From assembly GCA_963669155.1 (NCBI GenBank), contig OZ022590.1:2489899-2553898 (forward strand): a stretch of DNA of 64,000 nucleotides, read 5' to 3'. Below are positions 46,130 through 56,913 of this stretch, piece after piece. This stretch comes from Arbacia lixula (Eukaryota; Echinodermata; Echinoidea; Arbacioida; Arbaciidae). Each line of letters opens with the position of its first letter. Position 1 is the first letter of the stretch. The notes beneath the pieces were generated by a model that was given only the letters and a program-made list of their open reading frames with translations, did not search any database and had not been told where the DNA came from. Made by a program: the position numbers and the translations under genes.

Positions 46130-46583
46130 CATGGGCGGAAATCGCTCCCCGAAGGTGGAGGGGACATGTTTTTTCTCAACAAGTAGCTGAGCGGGGGGGG
46201 GGGGGGGGGGGGGGGGTAGTGATGGGATTTTGGGGAGGTGTTTTTTTTCCTTCATTTTTTTTATCCCGCCCAGTCTCTGAAAATGCTCTCAGTGGAGGGG
46301 GGGGGGGGGGGGGTTATGACGTTTTTCGAAAAAAAATTTAATCCGCCCAGTCTCGTGGGGGTACACGACCGAAAATAGTGGGGGGGGGGGACATTTGATA
46401 TTGTGTCCCCCCCCCCCTTCGAAATGGTGGTGGGAGGGGGGGGGTTATGACGTTTTTCGAAAAAATTTCAATCAGACAGAAAATAGTGGGGGGGGGGAAA
46501 TTTGATATTGTGTCCCCCCCCCCCCCTTTCCAAATGGTGGGGGGGACGCGACCCCCCCGTCCCCCCCGGGATTTCCGCCCATG
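46130..46583. mobile_element. G/C-rich inverted-repeat element, copy 2
   Basis: Begins CATGGGCGGAAATCGCTCCC and ends GGGATTTCCGCCCATG, a perfect 13-nt terminal inverted repeat. The interior has two to three units of the same G-run / TTTTTCGAAAAAA / C-run module as 29338-29876. Confidence 0.85.
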
Positions 46584-46789
46584 AAACGAACCTCTCCAAT
46601 ACGAGCAATAATGCTACATAATATGTCCGCTGGAGATAATCTGAAACCAACCATGCAAGTAAGAAGCATGAGAAGGTAGTAGTAAAACATGTTAATCCCT
46701 TGTCACGGGGCTTGGGATGACAGAACGCACCGCAATGATATTATGATGTCCCTTCAAATACATGTATTAATTGCATCAGGAATAGTGTT

Positions 46790-47200
46790 AAGGGCGGATA
46801 TGACCAATCTTCTTTCTTTGAACCCATGCTTGGCACCGCCGAAAAGTGATGTGTTCTCAGCATGTGCTTTTCAGGTGTTATAACAATTACGAACATGATT
46901 GTGTGGCAACGGCTTCTCAAGGAGAGAAAACAAATGTAGAGTCTCATTTCGCTTGTCCAGTTCTGTGGATGGCATCAATACTTTTGTGAGCAAAACAGTT
47001 ATCAGATATTAAAGATATTTTCGTCCAAGTCGACATCAGCTAAATGTCGATGCTGATCATGGGACATCAAAGCATTGTCATGATTATAGTGATTGTGGAA
47101 TGCTTTGGAAATTTATTAGTACGCTTTAGTATCCATACAGATGTTTGAATATATTATACTTGAGTTGTTTCTCCTTCCTAACACCTCCCTGATTGCATGC
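46790..47200. repeat. Segmental duplication, copy 2
   Basis: Direct repeat of 45280-45990 lacking about 340 bp of its middle. The G/C-rich element at 46130-46583 lies between the two copies. Confidence 0.8.
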
Positions 47201-48002
47201 GAGTACATTTATACATTCATTGTGCAAACGATGATTTTGTCTCTGTTTCCTTTCATGTTTTGTCGTATTCCTTTATATTTCGTGTTTTTAACATGTAAGT
47301 GTATACTTAAAAGCTAGCAATGTTTAGTTTAAAACTGGACTTGGAATCACAATGTAAATGTGTTATTTTTGAAGGGCTAATAGTAAACATTCAACATGTT
47401 CAAGGGCCTTATCCCGCAAGAGATACGGCGGAGATTTTGAATCGTAAGGTTTGCACATTGGGTCCTTCTAAATGCCGTCATGCAAGAGCAGCCAATAGCA
47501 GCCAATCAGAGCAGACTAGAGTTCTTGACCGATATAGATTTGGCTATAAGACTTTGGATTTTGGTCAAACACTGATTTTCTTCACTGAGAATCTATTTTA
47601 GCATTTTAGCTGTCTCGTAGGGATCTAGCATGCGTTTTTGGTGTCTCCTGATGTCTTCTGCTGATCTTGTCAGTTACTTTGTGGAACTTGGCACCTATTG
47701 GCTACTCGTGAGTCTTGGCTTTCTGTGCTGCGCTTGGCAGCATTCAGAAAAACCGCATTTCGATGTGAATGGACATGCCCCGATTTCTTTTTGTCTTCCT
47801 TTATCTTCCTGCATTATCTTCCTGTCCTTTCTTCACTCTGTCATCCCCCAGTGTGTCTCCCTGTTTACCCTCGTTCTCTCACCCTCCCCCGTTCCCCTCT
47901 TCCAAGTCTTCCTGTTCTCCTTTTCACCACTCATGTATCTCATATTCTTTCCCCATTTCTCTCTCCTTCCCTCTCTATCCACCCACTTCCTCCCCCTCTC
48001 TC

Positions 48003-48023
48003 CTCCCCGGCTCTCTCTCTCTC

Positions 48024-48056
<33 letters not shown>

Positions 48057-48219
48057 GCCCCCTCTCTCTGTCCACCCCTCACCCTTTCTGTCCTAATCTC
48101 CCCTGTATAACTCCCCCTTCCCCGTTCCCCTCTTCAATGTCTTCCTTTTTTCCACTTCCTCTTCACCACTCGTTCATTTTGTATTCTTTCCATACTTCTC
48201 TCTCCTTCACCCTCTATCC

Positions 48220-48262
<43 letters not shown>

Positions 48263-48290
48263 CTCTCTCTCTCTCTCTCCCCTACACTCT
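48003..48290. repeat. CT-rich low-complexity tract
   Basis: Two TCTC microsatellite blocks (48009-48060 and 48223-48280) joined by C/T-rich DNA. Ser/Leu/Pro frames here are artefacts. Confidence 0.9.
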
Positions 48291-48600
48291 CTGTTGTTAT
48301 ATTATATATACTGTATATGAATATCACCGTGTAGTACGCAAAATGTCAGAAATAAAACATAAAATGTTTAAATTCATTTTTTTAAATTGTGTTTATTAAA
48401 AATGAGTCACTATTTATGTGGGTGAATATAAATATATTAGATTAGTTTTGAGTATTTTTCAAAGGTCAACCTCCCTAAGAGGAGGTCTCAATCAGACTTG
48501 AAGCCCATTTTCCATTCTTACGTGGATTGTTTGGCCTTTGTGTACCACGTGTGACTTTATTCACAAGTAGTACACACAATTCTATCTGGCACACAAAGGG

Positions 48601-48972
48601 TTAAAGGGCATATACTGTACTGGGAAGGCTAAAAAAAATTCAAAGGGTGATCGTGAGCAATCTTCTTGCCAATGACCTTAAATTCATGTATTGCCCATTT
48701 TAGAAACTTGTTGTAAGTTATTTGCCCTCAAATGATCCACCTTTGGAGTAATTGATGATAATCAGTGAAATTCTCCAAATGTTCTGCCCGAACATTTGGG
48801 GGATTTGTGATTTAATCACTAATAACTACAAATGTGGATCATTTGAGGGCAAATAACTTTCAGCAAGTTTCTAAAATGGGCAATACATGAATTTAACACC
48901 ATTGGCAAGAAGATTGTTCACGATCACCCTTTGAAAGTTTTTTGTCTTCCCAGTACAATATATGCCTTTTAA
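48601..48972. mobile_element. TTAA foldback MITE, copy 1
   Basis: A 372-bp near-complete palindrome flanked by TTAA: AGGGCATATACTGTACTGGG on the left and CCCAGTACAATATATGCC on the right. Arms of about 170 bp (AATGATCCACCTTTGGAGTA against the inverse on the right) surround a short loop. The TTAA target suggests a piggyBac-type transposase supplied in trans. Copy 2 is at 58620-58992. Confidence 0.85.
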
Positions 48973-49248
48973 GCTTCACAAACTGCTGAAGAAGTATGTT
49001 CCAAACATGTATGTCTGCGTTTGGAATAAATCGACAAATTTTCATTTCATGCGCATTGCAAAGGATTCGTGAAACAATTGAGAAGGATTGTCAAAACCAT
49101 TTAAAATCAATGTAATTAAATCTTTAATGTACTTCGGTGATTATATGGTCACGAATAAGTAAACGTAAATAAAACTACCACTTCAGATTAGATAGGAAGT
49201 GGATTAATCATTCTATCACGTGATGACCTCGATGACCTCTGACCAGCC

Positions 49249-51340
49249 CTATCGCTCGCTTGATTCGGCAGAAGTGGAAGTGGACGTCTCGGTAGAGTTC
49301 GAGGAAGAACGTACGAAACGAGCTGCAGATTAACATGAATGGAAAATAAACATACTTTTAATTCAACTAACGATCAGATCAGACAAACAAACAAACAAAG
49401 CAAAGATACATTAGTTAGAAAGATGATATAGATTGATAGGAACATCGATACAAGGTGCCAAATATTGCAACCAGCTTTCATTTTCCAATCAATCAGTTTT
49501 GTTTAACACATAAGACAAAACAATCGAAGAGTTCGAAAATACAAATACAAAACATATATAAACAGATGTACCTAATTTAGTCGATCAAGAGTCATGCAAT
49601 AAATAATAGGTTCATCTATGGTGAAACTCATTCCAAACAATGAACCAATAGACAAATAATATGATTTTAAATACGTCAACATGTGATGAGCCACGTGACA
49701 AGAGGTTCTCTTTGATTGGTCCACTATAGGCCTACGCCATGCTGACGGTGTATTCGCATTTTGAGTATAACCACATCTAATCCATTTTTAGGAATATCCC
49801 CTCAAAGTCTTCTTATACCAACGCTTTTTGTTTTTGTCATCATTTTTTTAGGTACAATGTGATCACTAATTCATTGTATAAAAGATGGTGCCTCGGAGAA
49901 TTGTGCTACAGGGGGCATTCCGATTCCAAACGATGACTCCTGGTCACGGCAAAGGGTTATGACCAAGGAATGGGACGAGGGGGTGGGGCACTACAAACAT
50001 GGGCACTATTAATTAACTGCGATCTTACCGAGGTTAGTGACGCGAACGATGGGGCTGCAGACGTGATCAAGGACCTCACATGCAGACTCGAACTGGTCAC
50101 CGGTCGCCGTGCCGAGCTCCTCTTCCTCCGCCATCTTGATGTACTTCTTGGCGTCCAGAGACGTGGAGGTGCTGTCCAGCAGCTCGTCAATGAACTCCTC
50201 ATTGCACTCGGGAGCCGCCATGAAGTCCGGACACAGGCTGGCGAGGGCGTCCCTAATGGTGGCTGTTGGTACAGCTGTGTAGATGGACGAAAGGAGTGAA
50301 CGAGAATCATCTGTTTACATTCTTTATGCGCCATTTAGGTATTTTGGCACCGTTAGTACACACCATTCATGTCACTACCCATATTGCAGTATGAATTCTC
50401 GCGTTTTTAGCAAACTAAAACACAATAGAGTACCGAAGTGGTGTCGTCATATGAGCATGTTGTCAAGACAATTGGCTCTAAACAAACTCGCTCCAGTGAG
50501 AGGTGTAGCGGTCCGATATTGTCTATTAGACTAGCGTAGAGCGTTGTGATCACGGCTGCTTGCTCTACCCGCTTTGTTTAGAACCAGTTGTCTTGACTAT
50601 AATGTTCAAATGACGTCACACTTCGGTACTCTATTCAACCTTTAACCTGTATGTGACATTGTCAAATTATTTCGAAAAACGAAAATCGACCAAATTCTCA
50701 CCTGTAGCTTGATGTACTGTGGCATAAGCGGCCAGACAGACGCAGAGGATAACGGACATCTTTGTCTGCGGAAATAACGGCAAAGCAGCAATGAATCGCA
50801 AATTAGTACATTGGGAGGAGTGGTGTGTGTGCAGTGCGGTAAGAGATTGACAGGAGGGGGGGGGGGGGGGGGGGGTAAGACAGACAACAGTCTAAATCAT
50901 GCGTTTGAAACACCCATTCTGTTACAAAACATCAAAAACATGATTATATTTTCGTACGAAATCATGCTCTGATGAAAGAGGACTTATATATATAAAACCA
51001 GGCATAGCACATCTGTAATTACCGTAGAAAATATAGGAACGAGTATAATGTTTGAGATAATTCAAATATAAACAAGACATGTATGATTTCATACAGTGAC
51101 TGCACTATAATCATCTGTTAACAAATAATGTATAGACTCAGGCTGGTGCTTTCGTGACCATATCCTCACAATATTTGGGAGCGTCTGTTTTTCTTCAATT
51201 AATGTAAATTTCTGTTTATATGAATTTAGACAGTGACTTCACAATAATCAACTGTTCTCAAGAACTTGATAGAGTGTTATGTAGAGTTAAAGCTGAAGAG
51301 GTACACGTTGGTATCAGTATTAATTACTCACCATAGCCAT
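49249..51340 (-). CDS. Gene C: secreted four-cysteine peptide (130 aa, 4 exons)
   Basis: Exons in reading order: 51340-51332 (ATGGCTATG), 50765-50702, 50274-50029, 49322-49249. The signal exon equals that of A and B (MTKMSVILCVCLAAYATVHQ). The mature exon is a mosaic: its first half is A-like (AVPTATIRDALASLCPDFMA, APECNE, LLDSTS) and its second half is nearly identical to B (KKYIKMAEEEELGTATGDQF, ACEVLDHVCSPIVRVTNL). The four cysteines keep the C-x8-C ... C-x6-C pattern. The tail is ARFVRSSSNSTETSTSTSAE plus SSER. Intron 2 contains a MITE (50426-50633). It is head-to-head with D and tail-to-tail with B. Family unknown; secretion inferred from the signal peptide. Confidence 0.87.
50426..50633. 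mobile_element. MITE family 1, copy 3 (gene C intron 2)
   Basis: TA, GAGTACCGAAGTGGTGTCGT ... TGACGTCACACTTCGGTACT C, TA: a clean TA-flanked pair of inverted ends. Shorter than copy 1 by an internal deletion. Confidence 0.9.
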
Positions 51341-51448
51341 ATTGGTGTGTGTTGTCGTGACTGTGCGCTCTGATAGATGATTGAAACCAAAAAGTTTGCC
51401 TTTTTCTCGACTCTCGAGTTGTGATGAAAACACGATGAAATCAACCCT

Positions 51449-51455
51449 TTTTATA
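51449..51455 (-). promoter_or_regulatory. TATA box of gene C
   Basis: TATAAAA on the minus strand in CCACCAAATCATATAAAAAG, 109 nt upstream of the ATG; the surrounding 150 bp match the gene B promoter. Confidence 0.75.
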
Positions 51456-52039
51456 TGATTTGGTGGACTAAGAAATCAAGAAAGTTTTTTTTAAATATAT
51501 TTCATTTTCGACTAAAACGAAAAATTAATACTCAATGACAGCAATTATCATGTCGTATATAATCATATATCATATCAATCAGGTCAAAACACAATATCAG
51601 TTTGAATTCATGCAGACCGATTGTTTGTTTATAAAATCTGGCCCTTTAAAATGTTTCTGCCAGACAGAGACATCGACACGTCATTAATCATTTTTGCGGA
51701 GGGCTCCGGAAGTTTGGGCCAATCATCTGTCAACCTGAGGGTGATTCAAGCATGACGTCATCTTTTCGTGTGTCGTTGATGACATGGCGGAGACTTTTGT
51801 GTGTTATCATGGCTGGAGGCGTGGGGGGGTGGGGTGGGGGGAGGGCGTGGTTGTATTGATTGAAGGGGTTCCATGATTTGTGGGTGTAAGGACAGAGTTG
51901 TTAGTATGAACGTACAAGAGAAAAAGTTGTGTCATAAGGTTGTTTTTGCTATATCATAAAAACTATTTCAAAATTACGCCTGCGGTATGTCAAAACCTAA
52001 TAGGAAAGCACTAATCTTTAAAAAAAAAAAAAAAAAAGG

Positions 52040-52265
52040 CCCTTCTCCCTCCTCACTCTCACCATCTATCTCCCCCCTCCCCCCCCCCCTTTCTCTCTCT
52101 CTCTCTCTCTGTCTCTCTCTATCTCTTTTCTCAGCCTCTGTCTCTTTCTCTCTCCGTCTCTCTCTCTCTCTCTCTCTCTCTCTTCCTCTCTCTCTTCCTC
52201 TCTCTCTTCCCCTCTTTCTGTCTCTCTATCTCTTTCTCTCTCACCATCCATCTTTCTCTTTCCTT
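52040..52265. repeat. CT-rich low-complexity tract
   Basis: TCTC and TTCC blocks in the spacer between genes C and D. Arg/Glu frames on the minus strand are artefacts. Confidence 0.9.
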
Positions 52266-52631
52266 TCTTTCTCTTTGTCATCTTGATCATACTCATCTTG
52301 ATTATGACAGAGAACATATGTTGTTTTTTTTAATGGGACGATATGCTTGAGCACAACCCACCTCCTTTGTTAGCTCATTTTCCCTCTTTCTCTTACCCCC
52401 TTCCCCTCCCCCTGTCAATGCGTTTCATTGCACCATCAAAGCACATCTAAGCATTATTGGTGAGCCAACGTTTGTGTTTTGAATCATGATTAGAATCATG
52501 ATCAGTGTCGCATGAACGCAACCCATATCACGTATATCAACAGCGAACAATGGGTTTTCGCCATACGCTGCCTGTCTATCATTTTGTGAATTATGAATCA
52601 CCTTGGTTAAATTTTTCACATCCAATAGTCA

Positions 52632-52998
52632 AATGTTTAACGTTGTTGTAGGTTTCATCATATTTGTCAAGTTTGTTGATTGATGTATTTACACATCGTT
52701 TAGGACAGAAGGGATTATAAATTAGGGATTAGAATTTAGGGATTGAAATAACCACTCGGTTTAGTACAAACAAACAGACAGACAAACATACCGAATTGCG
52801 TAATCGAATATTTGTTTGTTTGACGTTGTTGAAGGTCTCATCATTTTGTCAAGTTTGTTGATTGATTGATTTACTCATTGCTTCGGACAGAAGGGATTAT
52901 AAATCAGGGATTAGAATTTAGTGATTTAAATGACCACTCAGTTTAGAACAAACAAACAGACAAGCAAACATCCCATTGCGCAATCGAATATTTGTTTT
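52632..52998. repeat. ~183-bp tandem duplication in the C/D spacer
   Basis: Two head-to-tail copies (52632-52814 and 52815-52998), both with GTCAAGTTTGTTGATTGAT, GGACAGAAGGGATTATAAAT and CAATCGAATATTTGTTT, ending 60 bp upstream of the gene D TATA box. Confidence 0.88.
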
Positions 52999-53057
52999 AA
53001 TATAAGACAACAGTATGGGGAAACAAATTAAATAGAAAATGTATTCTTTGGGAAACC

Positions 53058-53064
53058 TATAAAA
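53058..53064 (+). promoter_or_regulatory. TATA box of gene D
   Basis: TATAAAA in GGGAAACCTATAAAAGAGG, 103 nt before the gene D ATG. Confidence 0.75.
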
Positions 53065-53166
53065 GAGGATGGGAAATGTTCAGGTTCAATCACATAGCGG
53101 AGAGAGGCAACAAGCTTAGAACACTTCTCAATATCCAGAAGCAAACAATCTACATCTACCGTAACC

Positions 53167-55739
53167 ATGGCAGTGGTAAGTTTGGTTTAACTATATCTGT
53201 AAGCTGTGAATATCACAGTTTAAATTTTCATGTATTATTTTAACTACTAGTATAGTGTTGATGATAGTGCATACCTAAAGTGTGTATGATCATTGGTTAT
53301 ACAAAGCATGTTAACTGTGTAGTTGTGTATACAGGGTATATAGCCGTTTTTTGTGTTATGTATTTTTTTACGGAAAAATATTCTAAAATATTTCTAAAAC
53401 AGCCAAACGGAAACTCAATAAACAAGCCATAACTATTATTGGAAAAAGATTTATATAACATTTTTATCAGTAATAATGCAATACGATATTACAAGATGTA
53501 TTTATACGATTTTTTTTTTCTTTAAGAAATCTCTGAAAAAAATGATAATTGTCATGATCGTGATACTTGGAAAAAAACGAAACTTCAAATATAATGCATT
53601 GAAGACAGCCAGTCCCTTTTTCAGATCACCACAAAACCATCGAAACACTGGCAAAACATAAAGAGAAGTGTTAGCAAGCTCTATATTCACAATTTGAAAC
53701 TGATACGTAGTGTAAAATTCAAATAATGCATGTAAACAACGTCTGATTAATAGTCTTTACCTCAGTCTCTTAGCAGTTTGTGTTGAAATATCTGCTTTAT
53801 TGATTAATCTGTTTATTAAATTATAAAACGCATTATGAAAAAAAATGTTCTATGGAAGGAATCGTCTCCAAAGTTTGGTAGTTACTCATAAAATTAGGAT
53901 TTAACACACGCATAATAACCACATAGATACTGTAACAATGACTAATACTTTGGGTACAATCTAAGAATAGCAATAACCCAGATTTGAGCGATTTGTCACT
54001 TGCTTCCTTTTGTCAGAGTAGGCCAGTATTGTACTTAGTCATTTCGAGTCGAGGACGTGAACTATTTTTACACTGGTTTTTGTGTGTCGTTTTTCTTTCA
54101 GATGAAATTCTCAGCTGTTTTCTGCCTCGTTCTCGTGGCCTACGCTACACTCCACGCTGGAGGTAAGACTCGACTCCCTGCTCGACTGTACTAAATCAGG
54201 AAAGAGCGCTAGGTGGAGGGAAAAGGACCGGGTGGGGAGGGGTAAAAGGGGGGGTGGGTGGGGTGTGGGTGTACGCTCTACAATGTTCAACCTCTAAAAC
54301 TTGCGGGTACCTGGTTAAACAGCACGATTATATATCGAGCAAAGTAATGTTGTCCGCAAATTGAAAGTGCGTGTGTGTGTTGGGGGGGGGGGGGGGGTGT
54401 TACCATCCACAAGCACATTTGAGAAATTATCGAGAAGGTGTGTTCAAAGTAGCACAGCGAAAGGCCATCAAAATGAAGCCCTCCTAAGCACATTATTATA
54501 TCTAGCTCGCTCTCAAACAGGATAGCGGTTTCTCCGAAATCTTCAGCATAAAAATGTCAGAATATCGAGCACACCTGTGCCCCCCCCCCCCCCCCCTCAC
54601 CTCCGCCTTGAGCCTTTGGGCAACCAACTTGTTTTGAGGGGTGCGACGAAATCGGTAGATAAAGAGTGACCGAATGTGGGTAGGGTAGTGATAGACGGTG
54701 TATGAAAATAATAGGAATTCATACATGGACATAATGTTGAGACAGGGTGTGAAGAGTGTAGTAAATGTGTAAGTATAATAACAGTAATGCTTTAATTATG
54801 TATTAAAACAAAATATTGTATGCATGTATGCGTTCATGGATTACACTCTTTACACAATGTCAATATTTGGCTTCTGGCTTCATCGAAGTGTTTATGCAAT
54901 AAATCTTATCAAATCAAATCAAATCAATCGTTTATGTGTCCATCCCAACAGCGGTCCCATCGCCCACTATTGACATCACCGCTGTCTTCGCCGGCCTGTG
55001 TCCGGACTTCACGGCGGCTGCCGAGTGCAACGAGGACTTCATCAACGAGCTGCTGGGTAGCTCCGCCACCTCTGAGACAGCCAAGAAGTACATCAAGATG
55101 GCGGAGGAAGAGGAGCTAGGCACGGCGGCGGGCGGCCAATTCGAGTCTGCGTGTGAGGTCCTTGATCACGTTTGCAGCCCAATCGTCCGCGTCACAAACC
55201 TCGGTGAGTTGGCGAGCTCTTTCAGCGGAGCAAGGAGAATCAAAGTCAATAGCAAACTACCCCTTTTACAAATCTCAAATGAGCATCTAAAAGCCACCGC
55301 AAATGACACGATCCGATTAGTCGTAGGCGCTTACGACTGCAGAATCGTGACTATAAATCGTGTCGCCTGTAGTGCATGATAAACGTGGATGTAAGGGTTA
55401 TCACGTAATATCGTATTGTTAGCTCATTCTATTAACATGATTAACTCTGATTTCTAAACAGTATCGTGCATAACTGTTAAAAACTGTTAAATAGCTCAAA
55501 CCTTCTTCTTACTAACTCTCATTAAGTTTAAAGCGGAAAAATGCTGAATACATTGATGCTAGGATAGTGTTCTTGGTGGGTGGCCCGCAATAACATGTAT
55601 AATGTTCATTAGATAAAAAACATTATTTGATGACTTTTGTATTCTTCTTCCCTTCTGCTTTGCAGCTCGTTTCGTACGTTCTTCCTCAAACTCTACCGAG
55701 ACGTCAACTTCCACTTCTGCCGAATCCAGCGAGCGATAG
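53167..55739 (+). CDS. Gene D: secreted four-cysteine peptide (131 aa, 4 exons)
   Basis: Exons: 53167-53175 (ATGGCAGTG), 54102-54162, 54952-55203, 55666-55739. The signal peptide differs from A-C: MKFSAVFCLVLVAYATLHAG after the three exon-1 codons. The mature exon reads AVPSPTIDITAVFAGLCPDF, ECNEDFINELLGSSATSET, IKMAEEEELGTAAGGQFES and ACEVLDHVCSPIVRVTNL. The tail is ARFVRSSSNSTETSTSTSAE then SSER. Four mature cysteines, acidic helices and an N-glycosylation site. A partial MITE lies in intron 1. The frame reads through the exon 3 donor for 58 codons, but that extension has no match in the paralogues. Unknown family. Confidence 0.88.
53950..54026. mobile_element. MITE family 2, right-end fragment (gene D intron 1)
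   Basis: Matches the last ~78 bp of the full copies (GATTTGTCACTTGCTTCCTT, TTTTGTCAGAGTAGG). No left end found; a solo remnant 76 bp before the signal exon. Confidence 0.8.
55275..55380. repeat. Dispersed MITE-like repeat family 4, fragment
   Basis: AAAGCCACCGCAAATGACAC ... ATCGTGTCGCCTG, imperfect inverted ends related to 56735-56913. In intron 3 of gene D. Confidence 0.45.
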
Positions 55740-56394
55740 GGATGGTCAGACGTTATAGCTCATAAGCTGGTGGGCAATTCCATTTTGATACAGGGGAACC
55801 GTTGTCATCTAGGATATGAATATCATAACTTCTTCTGATAATTATGATAATTTAATCAGTAATCATGTTAACCACGTGTATTTATATTTATATTTATTGC
55901 ATTTCAAATGTTTATTATTATCATGTCTATACCTCACAATAGTTAATATAAGAGGCTATAATCATGCCCAGTACATTGCTTATTTGGAATGATTCAAACT
56001 ACATGAATATCGGGCAACGAGGACCTCATTCAATTAACACGATATCAACAAAATATATCATATTTATACACAATATACATGGTATAAAAAGATCGTGATA
56101 TATGATAATTCTAGAGAAGTATGTTTATCTAAAATCATATCAATTCCCGATTGCAATAAAAACGGGAAAACAAAATCAATATCAAATTGACTATGATCTG
56201 ACTTTTGATATCACTGTTAACATCGTTTGTAATCACATGGCTATGATGGTGACGAAAATATAAACGACAATAATAACAATATGGCATCCTTGTTTCCTTA
56301 ATATTGTGTTTAGTTATGTAAGCACCGTACGGGTAAAGAAAGTAGACTGGTGATATGATGAAGCATAGGAATAACAAAAGGCAAGAGGTTGCGC
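55740..56394. other. Gene D 3' flank
   Basis: AT-rich; AATAAA at 56155-56160 is a possible polyA signal. Nothing else recognised. Confidence 0.35.
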
Positions 56395-56610
56395 TATAAA
56401 AGAGAGGAGAGAGAGACAGAGAGAGAGAAACAGAGAGAGAGAGAGAAAAGAGAGAGAAGGATAGGGAAAATGGTTTAATGAAGTGATGTGAGTGGTCAGG
56501 AATAAACAAAAAATAAAGAAAGAGAGGGGGCTGGAGAGAGGGAGAGAGAGACAGACAGACAGAGAGACAGAGAGAGATGGAGAGAGAGAGAGAGAGAGAG
56601 AGCGGAAGGT
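56395..56610. repeat. (GA)n-type tract
   Basis: GAGA-rich DNA with GACAGACAGACAG steps, in the D-E intergenic region. Confidence 0.9.
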
Positions 56611-56734
56611 GACAGTGTGGAAACATTGGAAAGGAGGAGGAAATGAGATGAAGAAAGAAGTAGATTATACGTTATTATTTTAATACGAAATGTGTTGATG
56701 ACACCCTCAAGAAACTGTATTGTACATGCGTTTT

Positions 56735-56913
56735 AAGGCCATCGCAGAGGGAACGATATTTAGTCACGATCCTCAGTCGAAATTGCCTACGACTGGAAAG
56801 GTGATGTCACCTTCGTTGACAACTCCAACGACCGAGTGATGTGATTTAGCCAATCGCAGATCCTTTCGACTGATCGGATCGAGGCAAAATCGTGTCGTTT
56901 GCAGTTGCCTTTA
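56735..56913. mobile_element. Dispersed MITE-like element family 4, fullest copy
   Basis: About 180 bp with imperfect inverted ends TAAGGCCATCGCAGAGGGAA and GTCGTTTGCAGTTGCCTTTA. Interior shared with 1731-1876 and 24414-24535. Confidence 0.6.

Noticed and set aside
47320..47601. 93-codon open frame on the plus strand
   Set aside because: No recognisable domain, no splice or promoter context; likely chance or repeat-derived.
47630..48334. 234-codon Ser/Leu/Pro-rich frame
   Set aside because: C/T-rich low-complexity DNA; no signal of a conserved protein.
55204..55379. Extension of gene D exon 3 past its donor to a stop at 55379
   Set aside because: The paralogues all splice at this donor with the same phase, and the extension runs into a dispersed repeat.
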